The notes beneath the pieces are model-generated. The model did no database searches. It had not been told where the DNA came from and saw only the letters and a list, made by a program, of their open reading frames with translations. From Virgibacillus salarius (lineage in GTDB: Bacteria; Bacillota; Bacilli; Bacillales; Amphibacillaceae), in NCBI RefSeq assembly GCF_039521925.1, contig NZ_BAAACY010000011.1, positions 1-64,000 on the forward strand: 64,000 nucleotides of DNA, read 5' to 3'. The first letter of the stretch is position 1. Every line of letters begins with the position of its first letter. The translations under genes were made by a program, and so were the position numbers. Below are positions 35,046 to 44,674 of this stretch, one piece after another.

Positions 35046-36023
35046 TGCTTCTTTGCTTGTTCTTCTCTTAGGTCTAACATCACTTTCTTTAAACCTTTTT
35101 TTCAATAATAGATAGTCTTCAATATCATGTAATAATCGAAAAAGGTTTGCTCTCGTTTCAAATTCTTCTCTCGAACATGGAAGGTCCTCTCTATCGAAAT
35201 CCTTTCGCAATTGCTCTAATTCCTCTAGGTAGATAATTGCTGTATTCCCAGGATGTACAGCTTTCGATAGCCCTTCAAAGAAGGAGGCAATTTTTTCCGT
35301 TATCGAGTCTTTTTTGGGCAATTTAGTTACAAGTGGAAGCATTCGCTGTAATAATTCAAATTGTCTTGATCGCATACGAAAATAATCACGATATGGGTGC
35401 TTATTGCGTAATATATGATTTTCTTTATCACGCTCTACTAAGTCCGCTGCTTCGACCAGTAGCTGTTCAATTCTTGTTATTTCATTTCCATCCCATACAA
35501 TATTCCTATTGCGTACATATAATGCGATTTCATATAGCACGGACTGAAAATTTTCTTCCAATTCTCGTTGCTTTTCTTTTAACTTTTTATCTAGGCTTGG
35601 CATATATAAGTTTAGTAATAATCCAGTTCCAATACCAATGATTATTAATAGAAATTGATCAACTAAGAAATCATAATCTAAATAATGTGCACCGTATAAA
35701 TTTAAAATAATAACTGAGCTTGTTGCAATACCCTGTGTAATATTTAAATACACCGTTATTGGGATAAAGATTGCTAGTAATAAGCCAACCACTGCTGGAT
35801 GATAGCCTATATAATGAAAAAATAGAATGGACAGAATAGATGCAATAATACATGCTAAAAAGCGATTCCATGCACTTAAAAAAGATTGTTTTCGTGATGG
35901 TTGGATACATAAAATGGTAAGAATACCAGCTGATACAAAATTTGTTACTCCTAATAATTGAGCTATCCAAATAGCAATAGGTGTTCCTATAGCTGTTTTA
36001 ATAGTTCGATAGCCTATCTTCAC
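35043..36023 (-). CDS. yqjA: Aromatic acid exporter family membrane protein (YqjA-like)
   Basis: This 326-residue protein has four to six membrane helices in its first ~145 residues (from GVTNFVSAGILTILC to IGIGTGLLLNLYMPSL). A long soluble helical C-terminal domain follows. This is the layout of the ArAE / DUF939 family and of B. subtilis YqjA, which has a similar length. Transport function is suggested only by the family; no substrate is known. Confidence 0.85.
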   Translation of the reverse strand: MKIGYRTIKTAIGTPIAIWIAQLLGVTNFVSAGILTILCIQPSRKQSFLSAWNRFLACIIASILSILFFHYIGYHPAVVGLLLAIFIPITVYLNITQGIATSSVIILNLYGAHYLDYDFLVDQFLLIIIGIGTGLLLNLYMPSLDKKLKEKQRELEENFQSVLYEIALYVRNRNIVWDGNEITRIEQLLVEAADLVERDKENHILRNKHPYRDYFRMRSRQFELLQRMLPLVTKLPKKDSITEKIASFFEGLSKAVHPGNTAIIYLEELEQLRKDFDREDLPCSREEFETRANLFRLLHDIEDYLLLKKRFKESDVRPKRRTSKEA

Positions 36024-36059
36024 GTTCCATTCTCCTTTACCGTTCCACTCAGGTTACCG

Positions 36060-36095
36060 GAAAAAAAGGCTGACCTACGATAACATAGAGACAGC
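36060..36095 (-). terminator. Terminator downstream of brxB
   Basis: On the minus strand GGGCTGTC ... GTCAGCC closes a hairpin followed by TTTTTTTCC. It separates brxB from yqjA. Confidence 0.65.
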
Positions 36096-36123
36096 CCTCA
36101 TTTCATATCTAATCAAACAATTT

Positions 36124-36555
36124 TTAGACTTCTTCACAATGCTTATCAAATATCGTTTGAAGCTTACTTATGACATCCATAGCACTATGTCCTTCAATAT
36201 CATGTCGTTCTAACATGGTTACTATTTTACCATCTTTCAAAAAGGCAAATGAAGGTGAAGAAGGTGGATAACCTTCAAAATATTGTCTTGCTTTTTCTGT
36301 TGCTTCTTTATCTTGGCCAGCAAATACTGTCACTAATTGATCTGGGCGTTTATCATAATGTATGGAATTAGCAGCAGCTGGTCTTGCGATTCCACCAGCA
36401 CATCCACATACTGAATTAACCATTACTAACGTTGTACCCTCTTTAGTAAGTGCTTGATCCACTTCTTCAGGTGTTGTTAGTTCTTGATAACCAGCCTCTC
36501 TAATATCCTTACGCGCAGCATCTACAACATCATTCATAAATATGTTAAAATCCAT
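36124..36555 (-). CDS. brxB: BrxA/BrxB family bacilliredoxin
   Basis: Bacilliredoxins remove bacillithiol from S-bacillithiolated proteins. The 143-residue thioredoxin-like protein carries the family active site CGC in NSVCGCAGGIARPAA (near residue 52). The overall length and the GQDKEATEKAR and PPSSPSFAF segments match YqiW/YphP. YqiW (BrxB) is favoured because of synteny with the bkd operon. Confidence 0.93.
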   Translation of the reverse strand: MDFNIFMNDVVDAARKDIREAGYQELTTPEEVDQALTKEGTTLVMVNSVCGCAGGIARPAAANSIHYDKRPDQLVTVFAGQDKEATEKARQYFEGYPPSSPSFAFLKDGKIVTMLERHDIEGHSAMDVISKLQTIFDKHCEEV

Positions 36556-36663
36556 TAAAAATCAAACCCCTCACTTGAAGTAACTTTTATACTATAGATA
36601 GGATACCAGCATCAGTTTGATATTTCAATTAAATACGTTCTCCGAACAAGGAATTATATTGTT

Positions 36664-37935
36664 CTAATACACATTAATTGTATTTTCATTCATATTCTCT
36701 AAAATTTCTTTCACACGTGCGAGGAAGTTGCCGCAAACAAGACCATCCAATATACGATGATCTAAAGATAAGGATAAATTAACCATGTCACGAGCTGCAA
36801 ACATATCATTAACGATCATTGGTCGCTTCACAATAGATTCAACCTGCAAAATTGCTGCCTGTGGATGATTGATAACGCCCATGGAGTGGATAGAACCAAA
36901 GGAACCAGTATTATTAACGGTAAATGTACCGCCCTTCATATCATCGCCAGTTAATTTGTTAGTTCTTGCCTTTATTGCTAGTTCATGAATTTGCTTAGCA
37001 ATTCCTTTTATACTTTTATCGTCTGCATGATGAATCACAGGCACGAATAATTCTTCGTCTTTCGCTACCGCGATCGATAAATTAATATCCTTACGCTGAA
37101 TAATCTTATCTTCTGCCCATGTACTATTTAGTTGTGGGAATTCTTTTAAGCTTTGAGCTACAGCTTTCACAAAAAATGCAAAAAATGTTAATCCGTAGCC
37201 TTCTTTTTGCTTGAACGAATCCTTTATTTTATTTCTGTATGTAACAAGATCTGTTACATCTACTTCAACAGTCATCCAAGCATGAGGAATTTCTTGTTTA
37301 GATCGAACCATATTTTGGGCGATCGCTTTACGCACTCCTGTAACTGGGATTTCGATATCACCTGTTTGCATAGTCGGCTGTGGTTTCGACGGAGATTCTT
37401 TTGCTTGTTTATTTTCAACAGTTGGTGTTACAGCTTTATTGTCATGTTCTGTAGGAGCTGGTATCTTACCAGAAGAAATTAGCTTTTCGATATCCTTTCT
37501 AGTAATTCTACCTGCTTTACCTGTGCCTTCTACCTGTTCAAGATCTATATTATTTTCTTGCGCCATTCGTAATACAGCTGGAGAATAACGTTTTTTCATA
37601 GACTGATCTTTTGCATCATTAGAGCTGTCCATATCGGTTTGCTGCTTATTCTCCTTGCTCGGTTCTGAACCTTTTGCGGCACCAGCACTACTTGCTTCCG
37701 TATCGATATAACACATTAAATCTCCAACTGCAATGGTGTCCCCTTCTTGAGCAACTAATTCCTTAATTGTTCCAGTAAAGGAGGATGGCACTTCTGCATT
37801 TACTTTATCTGTCATTACTTCAGCAATAGGATCATACTTATTCACTTTATCTCCAACATTAACGAGCCAAGAACTAATCGTCCCCTCTGTAACACTCTCA
37901 CCCAATTGTGGCATATTAATTTTTTCTTTCGCCAT
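36664..37935 (-). CDS. bkdB: Branched-chain 2-oxo acid dehydrogenase E2 (lipoamide acyltransferase)
   Basis: E2 moves acyl groups from E1 to CoA. The lipoyl domain (residues 1-77, with the lipoylated Lys in MTDKVNAEV) is followed by a flexible linker, the peripheral-subunit-binding domain (SPAVLRMAQENNIDLEQVEGTG) and the catalytic domain. The active HxxxDG motif is in SLDHRILDGLV near the C-terminus. The length is 423. It is the last gene of the bkd operon. The product feeds branched-chain acyl-CoA primers to anteiso/iso fatty acid synthesis. Confidence 0.96.
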   Translation of the reverse strand: MAKEKINMPQLGESVTEGTISSWLVNVGDKVNKYDPIAEVMTDKVNAEVPSSFTGTIKELVAQEGDTIAVGDLMCYIDTEASSAGAAKGSEPSKENKQQTDMDSSNDAKDQSMKKRYSPAVLRMAQENNIDLEQVEGTGKAGRITRKDIEKLISSGKIPAPTEHDNKAVTPTVENKQAKESPSKPQPTMQTGDIEIPVTGVRKAIAQNMVRSKQEIPHAWMTVEVDVTDLVTYRNKIKDSFKQKEGYGLTFFAFFVKAVAQSLKEFPQLNSTWAEDKIIQRKDINLSIAVAKDEELFVPVIHHADDKSIKGIAKQIHELAIKARTNKLTGDDMKGGTFTVNNTGSFGSIHSMGVINHPQAAILQVESIVKRPMIVNDMFAARDMVNLSLSLDHRILDGLVCGNFLARVKEILENMNENTINVY

Positions 37936-37955
37936 TTGTGGTCTACCTCCTTTAA

Positions 37956-38939
37956 TTAAAATTCTGCAAGTTCCCGCATTGCTTTTTCCACTTTGTCTGG
38001 ATTAATCATAAAATATTTTTCCATTGTTGGCGCATATGGCATTGCTGGTACGTCCGGTCCAGCAAGTCGTTGAACTGGCGCATCCAAATCAAACAGGCAA
38101 TTTTCTGCTATAATTGCTGCTACCTCACCGATAATACTACCTTCTTTATTATCCTCGGTTATAAGTAAAACCTTGCCTGTCTTTTTAGCAGCTTCAATAA
38201 TGGCTTCTTTATCCAGTGGGTATACTGTCCTTAAATCTAGAATATGAGCATCAATACCCTCTTCCGCTAGCTTTTCAGCCGCTTGAAGCGCAAAATGAAC
38301 ACATAACCCATACGTAATAATGGTAATATCTGAGCCTTCACGTTTCACATCAGCTTTACCAATCGGTAATACATAGTCATCCTCGGGTACTTCTCCTTTT
38401 AATAAACGATATGCACGTTTGTGTTCAAAGAACAATACTGGATCGTTATCACGAATAGAAGCCTTTAATAATCCTTTAGCATCATATGGTGTTGATGGCA
38501 TCACTATTTTTAGCCCAGGCTGATTGGCAAATACCGATTCAACTGATTGGGAATGGTATAATGCTCCATGCACGCCGCCTCCATAGGGAGCACGAATCGT
38601 CATTGGTACATTCCAATCATTATTTGAGCGATAGCGAATTTTAGCTGCCTCTGATATTATTTGGTTTACAGCTGGCATGATAAAATCAGCAAATTGCATT
38701 TCAGCTACAGGCCTCATCCCGTACATTGCAGCACCAATTCCAACACCTGCAATAGCAGATTCCGCTAATGGTGTATCTAAAACACGTTCCTCTCCAAATT
38801 CTTCAAATAGTCCATCAGTAGCACGAAATACGCCACCTTTTTTACCTACATCTTCACCTAAAACAAATACATTTTCATCTCGTTTCATTTCTTCTTTCAA
38901 AGCAGTTGTTACTGCCTGGATATATGACATTACTGGCAT
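37956..38939 (-). CDS. bkdAB: Branched-chain 2-oxo acid dehydrogenase E1 beta subunit
   Basis: This is the beta subunit of the thiamine-diphosphate E1, which decarboxylates branched-chain 2-oxo acids with BkdAA. It has 327 residues, with VLGEDVGKKGGVFRAT at the N-terminus and APYGGGVHGALYHSQS near residue 118. The C-terminal transketolase domain contains TEDNKEGSIIGEV. It lies 20 bp before bkdB and 16 bp after bkdAA. Confidence 0.96.
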   Translation of the reverse strand: MPVMSYIQAVTTALKEEMKRDENVFVLGEDVGKKGGVFRATDGLFEEFGEERVLDTPLAESAIAGVGIGAAMYGMRPVAEMQFADFIMPAVNQIISEAAKIRYRSNNDWNVPMTIRAPYGGGVHGALYHSQSVESVFANQPGLKIVMPSTPYDAKGLLKASIRDNDPVLFFEHKRAYRLLKGEVPEDDYVLPIGKADVKREGSDITIITYGLCVHFALQAAEKLAEEGIDAHILDLRTVYPLDKEAIIEAAKKTGKVLLITEDNKEGSIIGEVAAIIAENCLFDLDAPVQRLAGPDVPAMPYAPTMEKYFMINPDKVEKAMRELAEF

Positions 38940-38955
38940 GACAATTTCCCCCTTT

Positions 38956-39951
38956 CTACTCTTCGTACACGTATTTTAAAGCATCTTCGGCAGGCGCATA
39001 GTCCGCATTCTCAGCATAATCTGTAGCCTCATTAACCTCCGCATTAATTGCATCATTTATTTGTTTTTCTACTTCCTCTGTTAATATGCCCTCATCTTTC
39101 AAATACTTAGCAAAGGTAATAACAGAATCTTTCTTTCTTGCTTCATCTACTTCTTCACTTTCACGATATAATCTATCATCATCATCACTTGAATGTGCAG
39201 TTAACCGATAGGACACCGCTTCAATTAACGTTGGACCTTCTCCAGCTAAAGCCCTGTCCCGTGCAGCTTTCACAGCCTCATAAACAGCAAGTGGATCATT
39301 ACCATCTACAGTATATCCAGGCATTCCATAGCCTTGTGCCCGGTCAGCTACATTTTTACTTGCGATTTGTTTTTCAATCGGAACCGAAATAGCATATTTA
39401 TTATTTTCTACCATTGTAATAACAGGTAAGTCGTGAACTCCTGCGAAATTTAAACCTTCATGGAAATCCCCCTGGTTAGATGAGCCTTCTCCTAGTGTAA
39501 CAAATGAAACAATCGGTTCTTTTTTCATTTTAGCAGCAAGGGCTACGCCAACTGCATGGGGAAGTTGAGTCGTAACAGGAGACGAGCCTGTCAGAATTCG
39601 ATTTTTCTTCTGCCCAAAATGACCTGGCATTTGACGACCACCAGAATTGGGATCTTCAGCCTTGGCAAACCCAGATAGCATCAATTCCTTCGTTGTCATC
39701 CCAAAGGCCAATACAACGCCCATATCACGATAATAAGGTGCAACATAATCACTTTTCCGATCTAATGCAAAAGAAGCCCCTACTTGTGCTGCCTCTTGTC
39801 CCTGACATGATATAACAAATGGGATTTTACCGGCTCGATTTAACAACCACATTCTTTCATCAATTTTCCTTGCTAAGAGCATTGTTTTATACATTTCTAA
39901 TACCATTTCATCTGTAAGCCCTAAAGCTTTGTGGCGATTTTGTGCCATCAC
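38956..39951 (-). CDS. bkdAA: Branched-chain 2-oxo acid dehydrogenase E1 alpha subunit
   Basis: This is the alpha subunit of E1. The thiamine diphosphate motif GDGxxNxx is diverged but recognisable in LGEGSSNQGDFHEGLNFA (about residues 153-170). The E1 alpha phosphorylation-loop-like region is SYRLTAHSSDDDDRLYRE. The length of 331 is standard. It sits between lpdV and bkdAB. Confidence 0.96.
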   Translation of the reverse strand: MMAQNRHKALGLTDEMVLEMYKTMLLARKIDERMWLLNRAGKIPFVISCQGQEAAQVGASFALDRKSDYVAPYYRDMGVVLAFGMTTKELMLSGFAKAEDPNSGGRQMPGHFGQKKNRILTGSSPVTTQLPHAVGVALAAKMKKEPIVSFVTLGEGSSNQGDFHEGLNFAGVHDLPVITMVENNKYAISVPIEKQIASKNVADRAQGYGMPGYTVDGNDPLAVYEAVKAARDRALAGEGPTLIEAVSYRLTAHSSDDDDRLYRESEEVDEARKKDSVITFAKYLKDEGILTEEVEKQINDAINAEVNEATDYAENADYAPAEDALKYVYEE

Positions 39952-39971
39952 TTAGTCCCTCCTTTTATAAA

Positions 39972-41393
39972 TTAACCATGTATTTGTTTACCATCTACTG
40001 CAAGTGCAGCTTCACCAATCACTTCTGCTAAAGTTGGATGTGGATGGATGGTGTGTCCCACTTCCCAAGGTGTAGCGTCCAGCACTTTAGCAAGGCCAGC
40101 TTCTGAAATCATATCAGTCACATGAGGACCTACCATATGTACACCTAAAATATCATCCGTTTGCTTATCTGCAATTATCTTTACAAAGCCATCAGCTTCA
40201 CCATAAACCAGTGCTTTACCAACTGCCTGGAAAGGAAATTTGCCTATTTTAACTTCATATCCATTTTCTTTTGCTTGTTTCTCAGTTAAACCTACACTTG
40301 CTGCTTCTGGACTAGAATAGATACATGACGCTACCTGTGAATAATCAATTGGCATTGGGTTCTGATCAGCCATATGCTCCACAGCGACAATTCCCTCATG
40401 GGAAGCAACATGCGCTAGCTGCATACCACCAATCACATCACCAATTGCGTAAATATGTGCTTCCTTTGTTTGATAGAATGAATTCGTTTGGACAAATCCG
40501 TTCTCTACAATAATATCTGTATTTTCCAAGCCAATGTTATTTGTATTTGCTTTCCTACCTACAGAAACAAGCATTTTCTCTGCATGAAAGCGTTGATGTT
40601 TTTCATTGATTTCTGCTTCAATTTGAACTCCATCTTCTTTTAAAAGTGTATCAGCTAGTACTTTTGCACCTTTGACAAAATTAATTCCTTTTTTCTTCAA
40701 TAATCTTTCTACTTCTTTGGCAACAGCAGTGTCCTCAGAAGGTAGAATATCTTCTAAGTATTCAATGACAGTTACTTCCACATCAAAATCCGCCAGCATC
40801 GACGCCCATTCTATGCCAATAACGCCTCCACCAACAATAATAATTGATTTTGGTAGCTCTTCTAACTGTAATGCGTCATCAGAGTTTAATACCGTTTTAT
40901 GATCAATATCTAAACCAGGCAACGTTTTTGGAGTAGATCCAGTTGCAATCAAAACATTTTTTGGAACTAGCATGGTGTTCTCATCACCATTCGCATATTC
41001 AATAGAAATCGTTCCGGGCATCGGAGAAAATATACTTGGTCCTAGTATTCTTCCGTATCCATTATAAACATCAATCTTCCCCTTCTTCATTAACCCTTGG
41101 ACACCCTGATGAAGCTGATCGACAATAGCTCCTTTTCTTTTTTGAACTCTCGTGAAATCAAGCTTTGTGTCCTTCGTTTCCACACCGAATTCATAAGCGT
41201 TTTTAGTTTGTTTATAGACTTCAGCACTTCGCAATAATGATTTTGACGGAATACAACCACGATGGAGACATGTACCACCCAATTCTCCCTTTTCAACAAC
41301 TGCTACTTGCATCCCTAGCTGAGAGGCTCTTATGGCTGCTACATAGCCGCCAGTACCACCTCCAAGTATTACCAAATCGTAATCCTTAGCCAT
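39972..41393 (-). CDS. lpdV: Dihydrolipoamide dehydrogenase (E3) of the branched-chain complex
   Basis: This FAD enzyme re-oxidises lipoamide. The FAD motif GGGTGGYVAAI is at the start, and the redox CxxxxC is in GGTCLHRGCIPSK. The NAD motif is GGGVIGIEWASM and the C-terminal catalytic HPHPTLAE is present. The length of 473 is usual. It is in the bkd operon downstream of buk. Confidence 0.97.
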   Translation of the reverse strand: MAKDYDLVILGGGTGGYVAAIRASQLGMQVAVVEKGELGGTCLHRGCIPSKSLLRSAEVYKQTKNAYEFGVETKDTKLDFTRVQKRKGAIVDQLHQGVQGLMKKGKIDVYNGYGRILGPSIFSPMPGTISIEYANGDENTMLVPKNVLIATGSTPKTLPGLDIDHKTVLNSDDALQLEELPKSIIIVGGGVIGIEWASMLADFDVEVTVIEYLEDILPSEDTAVAKEVERLLKKKGINFVKGAKVLADTLLKEDGVQIEAEINEKHQRFHAEKMLVSVGRKANTNNIGLENTDIIVENGFVQTNSFYQTKEAHIYAIGDVIGGMQLAHVASHEGIVAVEHMADQNPMPIDYSQVASCIYSSPEAASVGLTEKQAKENGYEVKIGKFPFQAVGKALVYGEADGFVKIIADKQTDDILGVHMVGPHVTDMISEAGLAKVLDATPWEVGHTIHPHPTLAEVIGEAALAVDGKQIHG

Positions 41394-41417
41394 TTTTCAA
41401 CACTCCTCTATCAAATT

Positions 41418-42497
41418 CTAATTAGGGTACGTTTTTGCTATTTCTTCCCCTCTGAGTATCCGAATAACACCAGCATTTAAAGCTTGTAGCTCATCTTCGC
41501 CTGGGTAGACAACCGTATCAGCTATCCAATTGATCCGTCGAATAATCGACTCAGTAAACGATTTTCCATGTGCAAGGCCTCCAGTTAAAACAATTCGATC
41601 AACGTCCCCTGATAACACTGCACTCATGGAACCTATTTCCTTAGCTACCTGATAAGCCATTGCTTCATATATTTCCTTTGCCTTTTCATCGCCTGAAGCA
41701 ATCCGTCGTTCTACCTCGATGGCATCACTTGTATGAAGATAACCCATCATTCCACCTTGCCCTACAATCTTTTTCATTACTTCTTCTCTATAATATTGCC
41801 CTGAAAAACAAAGTGCAATTAAATCCCCTGCTGGTACAGTACCTGCGCGTTCCGGTGAAAATGGTCCCTCTCCGTGTAACCCATTATTTACATCAACTAC
41901 TTTCCCACGTTGATGTGCTCCGACAGTTATGCCACCACCCATATGCGTTACTATGAAATTCAAATCCTCATATTGTTTATTCATATCATTTGCGACTTTT
42001 CTAGCAACTGCCTTCTGATTTAAAGCATGGAAAATACTCTTTCTTGGTATTTCAGAAAAACCAGAATACCTAGCAATTTCCGCAAGTTCATCGACTACGA
42101 CTGGATCAACAATATATGCAGGAATATTAAGGTTTAGAGCAATTTCATTTGCTATGATGCCCCCTAAATTGGAGGCATGTTCACCATTATAGCCAATTCG
42201 CAAATCAGTTAGCATTTGCTCGTTCACTTCATATGTTCCACCCTCGATCGGCTGAAGTAATCCGCCGCGAGCACAGACAGCACTTAATTTAGATATATTT
42301 ATCCCTTCATAATCAAGCTGATTAAGAATGATATGTTTTCGATACATATGCTGTTCGATAATGGATGGAAATTGGTTTAATTCATCGGATTGATGACGAA
42401 TTGTTTTTTCAAAAATACATGTTTCATTATCAAAAACCCCTATCTTTGTAGAAGTAGAGCCAGGGTTTATCACAAGATTTCTAAACTTAGCTAGCAA
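41418..42497 (-). CDS. buk: Butyrate kinase
   Basis: Butyrate kinase, of the acetokinase family (ASKHA fold), makes ATP from (branched) acyl phosphate. The first phosphate loop is NPGSTSTKIGVF at the start, the second is HMGGGITVGAH near residue 188, and VLTGGLAHGKSF is near residue 305. It has 359 residues. Together with ptb it could conserve energy from the acyl-CoA made by the bkd complex. Confidence 0.95.
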   Translation of the reverse strand: MLAKFRNLVINPGSTSTKIGVFDNETCIFEKTIRHQSDELNQFPSIIEQHMYRKHIILNQLDYEGINISKLSAVCARGGLLQPIEGGTYEVNEQMLTDLRIGYNGEHASNLGGIIANEIALNLNIPAYIVDPVVVDELAEIARYSGFSEIPRKSIFHALNQKAVARKVANDMNKQYEDLNFIVTHMGGGITVGAHQRGKVVDVNNGLHGEGPFSPERAGTVPAGDLIALCFSGQYYREEVMKKIVGQGGMMGYLHTSDAIEVERRIASGDEKAKEIYEAMAYQVAKEIGSMSAVLSGDVDRIVLTGGLAHGKSFTESIIRRINWIADTVVYPGEDELQALNAGVIRILRGEEIAKTYPN

Positions 42498-42528
42498 TAC
42501 ATTTTACCTCCGTTGTCTAAGTTGTACC

Positions 42529-43623
42529 TTATCTTCTACTAAGAATATGATGTCCATTCAGCAAGAATTGACTTCTAGAATTACGTTCAGACTCAATTCT
42601 CTCCTCAGCCATCCGATCAGCCGCTACATAGGTTGGAATGTTATCTCTTTTGGAAATAGCAAATACTTTTTGTAGACTGTCGTAAATGGTTTCCACTTTT
42701 TTCATTGCGCGATCATGATTATAACCATGTAATTCATCCGCTACATTTATTACACCACCAGAATTAATGACATAATCAGGAGCATAAACGATTCCTTGTT
42801 CATGAATAATATCTCCATGCTTTGAAGACTTTAATTGGTTATTGGCTGAGCCTGCAATGACTTTCGCTTTTAATCTAGAGATTGTATCATCATTAATTGT
42901 AGCTCCTAATGCACATGGAGCGTAAATATCACAGTCAACATCATAGATATCGTCCGGATCAACAGCTGTTGCGTCGAAAGCTTCAACAGCTCGATTAATT
43001 GCTTCTTTATTTATATCTGTAACAATTAATTGAGCCCCTTCTTCATGTAAAAATTCGCAAAGTGCATAAGCTACATTACCAATTCCTTGGATTGCAATGG
43101 TTTTACCTTCTAAAGAATCATCACCATATGCCTCTTTTGCAGCAGCTTTCATTCCTTTGTAAACACCATACGCTGTTACCGGAGATGGATTACCAGATGA
43201 ACCTGATTCTGGAGAAATACCTGTTACAAAATCTGTTTCCATATGAATTAAATCCATGTCATGAACAGTAGTTCCTACATCTTCCGCCGTAATATATCTT
43301 CCATTTAATCCTTGAATATATCTTCCAAATGCCCGAAACATTTCTGGATTCTTATCTTTTTTTGGATCACCAATAATTACTGTTTTTCCACCGCCCAAAT
43401 TTAATCCAGCTGCAGCATTTTTATATGTCATACCTTTAGCTAAGCGTAATGCATCTTCAATCGCTTCTTCTTCCGATTTATATGTCCACATTCTTGTTCC
43501 ACCAAGAGCTGGCCCTAAAGTTGTATCATGAATAGCGATAATAGCCTTTAAACCAGAATTTTTATCTTGACAAAATACTAATTGTTCATAATCATATTTT
43601 TCCATATAAGTAAATAGTTCCAT
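42529..43623 (-). CDS. bcd: Leucine dehydrogenase
   Basis: This NAD-dependent enzyme deaminates leucine, isoleucine and valine to 2-oxo acids that feed the bkd complex. The catalytic lysine is in NLGGGKTVIIGD (about residue 80), the second conserved lysine is in AKGMTYKNAAAG, and the NAD loop is IQGIGNVAYAL. The length of 364 equals that of the Bacillus enzyme. It lies between ptb and buk. Confidence 0.97.
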   Translation of the reverse strand: MELFTYMEKYDYEQLVFCQDKNSGLKAIIAIHDTTLGPALGGTRMWTYKSEEEAIEDALRLAKGMTYKNAAAGLNLGGGKTVIIGDPKKDKNPEMFRAFGRYIQGLNGRYITAEDVGTTVHDMDLIHMETDFVTGISPESGSSGNPSPVTAYGVYKGMKAAAKEAYGDDSLEGKTIAIQGIGNVAYALCEFLHEEGAQLIVTDINKEAINRAVEAFDATAVDPDDIYDVDCDIYAPCALGATINDDTISRLKAKVIAGSANNQLKSSKHGDIIHEQGIVYAPDYVINSGGVINVADELHGYNHDRAMKKVETIYDSLQKVFAISKRDNIPTYVAADRMAEERIESERNSRSQFLLNGHHILSRR

Positions 43624-43634
43624 GTTTATTCCTC

Positions 43635-44549
43635 CTAAAATGTATGAGCTGATACAAGAGCTAAAGAAAGTGAATATACTTTACTTTCAGCTGAATCTGC
43701 TCGTGATGTAAGTATAATCGGTGCTTTTGCACCACTGATAATAGCTGCCACTTTTGCATTAGCATAATAAACAAAAGACTTGTATAGTGCATTTCCCGCT
43801 TCTATAGATGGTGCTAATAGTATATCTGCATTACCAGCTACCTCTGATTTGATCCCTTTTTGCTGAGCTGCTTGATACGACACTGCATTATCAAAAGCTA
43901 ATGGACCGTCAATCAGACATCCTTTTATTTGGCCTCTTTGTTGCATTTGGGTTAATACAGCAGCATCCATCGTCGACTGCATAGCCTCGTTTACCACCTC
44001 AACAGGAGTGATAGCAGCAACTTTCGGGACATTAATACCAACAGCGCTAGCAACTTGAACTGCGTTTTGAATAATCTCAACCTTTTGTTGTAAATCTGGC
44101 GCAATATTCATAGCTGCATCTGTTAGAAACACTACTTTTTGCTGATTAGGGATTTCAAAAAGCGCGACATGAGATAATACTTTTCCTGCACGAAGGCCAT
44201 ATGCTTTATTTAATACAGCTTTCAAGATATCTTTTGTAGTTATTTTCCCCTTCATAAGGATATCTGATGCCTTATCATTTATAGAGAGAACTGCTTGCTT
44301 AGCAGCCTCATGATTATTTTCTACATGACGAATAGTCATGTCGCTATTCCATTGACTAGGTATTAAACCTATATCAGTTGCTAATTCGGTTATTTTCGAT
44401 TCATCCCCAAATAGCAAGAAAGTACATAAATCTTCTTCGAGTGCTTTTTTCACTGCCAGAAGCACTTCCTTATCAGCCGCATTTACCACCGATACGGTTC
44501 GCTTTCTTCCTTTTTTTACTTTAGCTTTTAATTCGTTTAACGATTCCAT
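43635..44549 (-). CDS. ptb: Phosphate butyryltransferase
   Basis: This enzyme of the Pta/Ptb family turns butyryl- or branched acyl-CoA plus phosphate to acyl phosphate. It is 304 residues long, with the family stretches MKGKITTKDILKAVL, FLTDAAMNIAPDL and IDGPLAFDNAVS. It is the first gene of the bkd operon; a near-perfect sigma-54 promoter lies 33-50 bp upstream of its start. Confidence 0.95.
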   Translation of the reverse strand: MESLNELKAKVKKGRKRTVSVVNAADKEVLLAVKKALEEDLCTFLLFGDESKITELATDIGLIPSQWNSDMTIRHVENNHEAAKQAVLSINDKASDILMKGKITTKDILKAVLNKAYGLRAGKVLSHVALFEIPNQQKVVFLTDAAMNIAPDLQQKVEIIQNAVQVASAVGINVPKVAAITPVEVVNEAMQSTMDAAVLTQMQQRGQIKGCLIDGPLAFDNAVSYQAAQQKGIKSEVAGNADILLAPSIEAGNALYKSFVYYANAKVAAIISGAKAPIILTSRADSAESKVYSLSLALVSAHTF

Positions 44550-44582
44550 ACATACCTCCTATCTCTGCCCCAAATATAATTA

Positions 44583-44600
44583 AGCAAAAACCGTGCCAAC
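44583..44600 (-). promoter_or_regulatory. Sigma-54 (SigL) promoter of the bkd operon
   Basis: On the minus strand TGGCAC (44593-44598), a 5-bp spacer and TTGC (44584-44587) match the consensus TGGCACn5TTGCA almost fully. The B. subtilis bkd operon is known to be SigL/BkdR dependent. Confidence 0.9.
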
Positions 44601-44642
44601 CTACAAACAATGAAAACGCTTCAATTTGTAGTGCAACCACCT

Positions 44643-44656
44643 TGCAAATTATTGCA
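44643..44656. promoter_or_regulatory. BkdR upstream activating site, copy 1
   Basis: TGCAAATTATTGCA is an interrupted palindrome (TGCAA, ATTA, TTGCA) about 50 bp upstream of the sigma-54 promoter. It is repeated at 44661. Binding by BkdR is inferred. Confidence 0.65.
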
Positions 44657-44660
44657 ACAA

Positions 44661-44674
44661 TGCAAATTATTGCA
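44661..44674. promoter_or_regulatory. BkdR upstream activating site, copy 2
   Basis: This is a second exact copy of TGCAAATTATTGCA, 18 bp from the first start-to-start and so offset by about 1.7 helical turns. It overlaps the last codons and stop of bkdR. Confidence 0.65.
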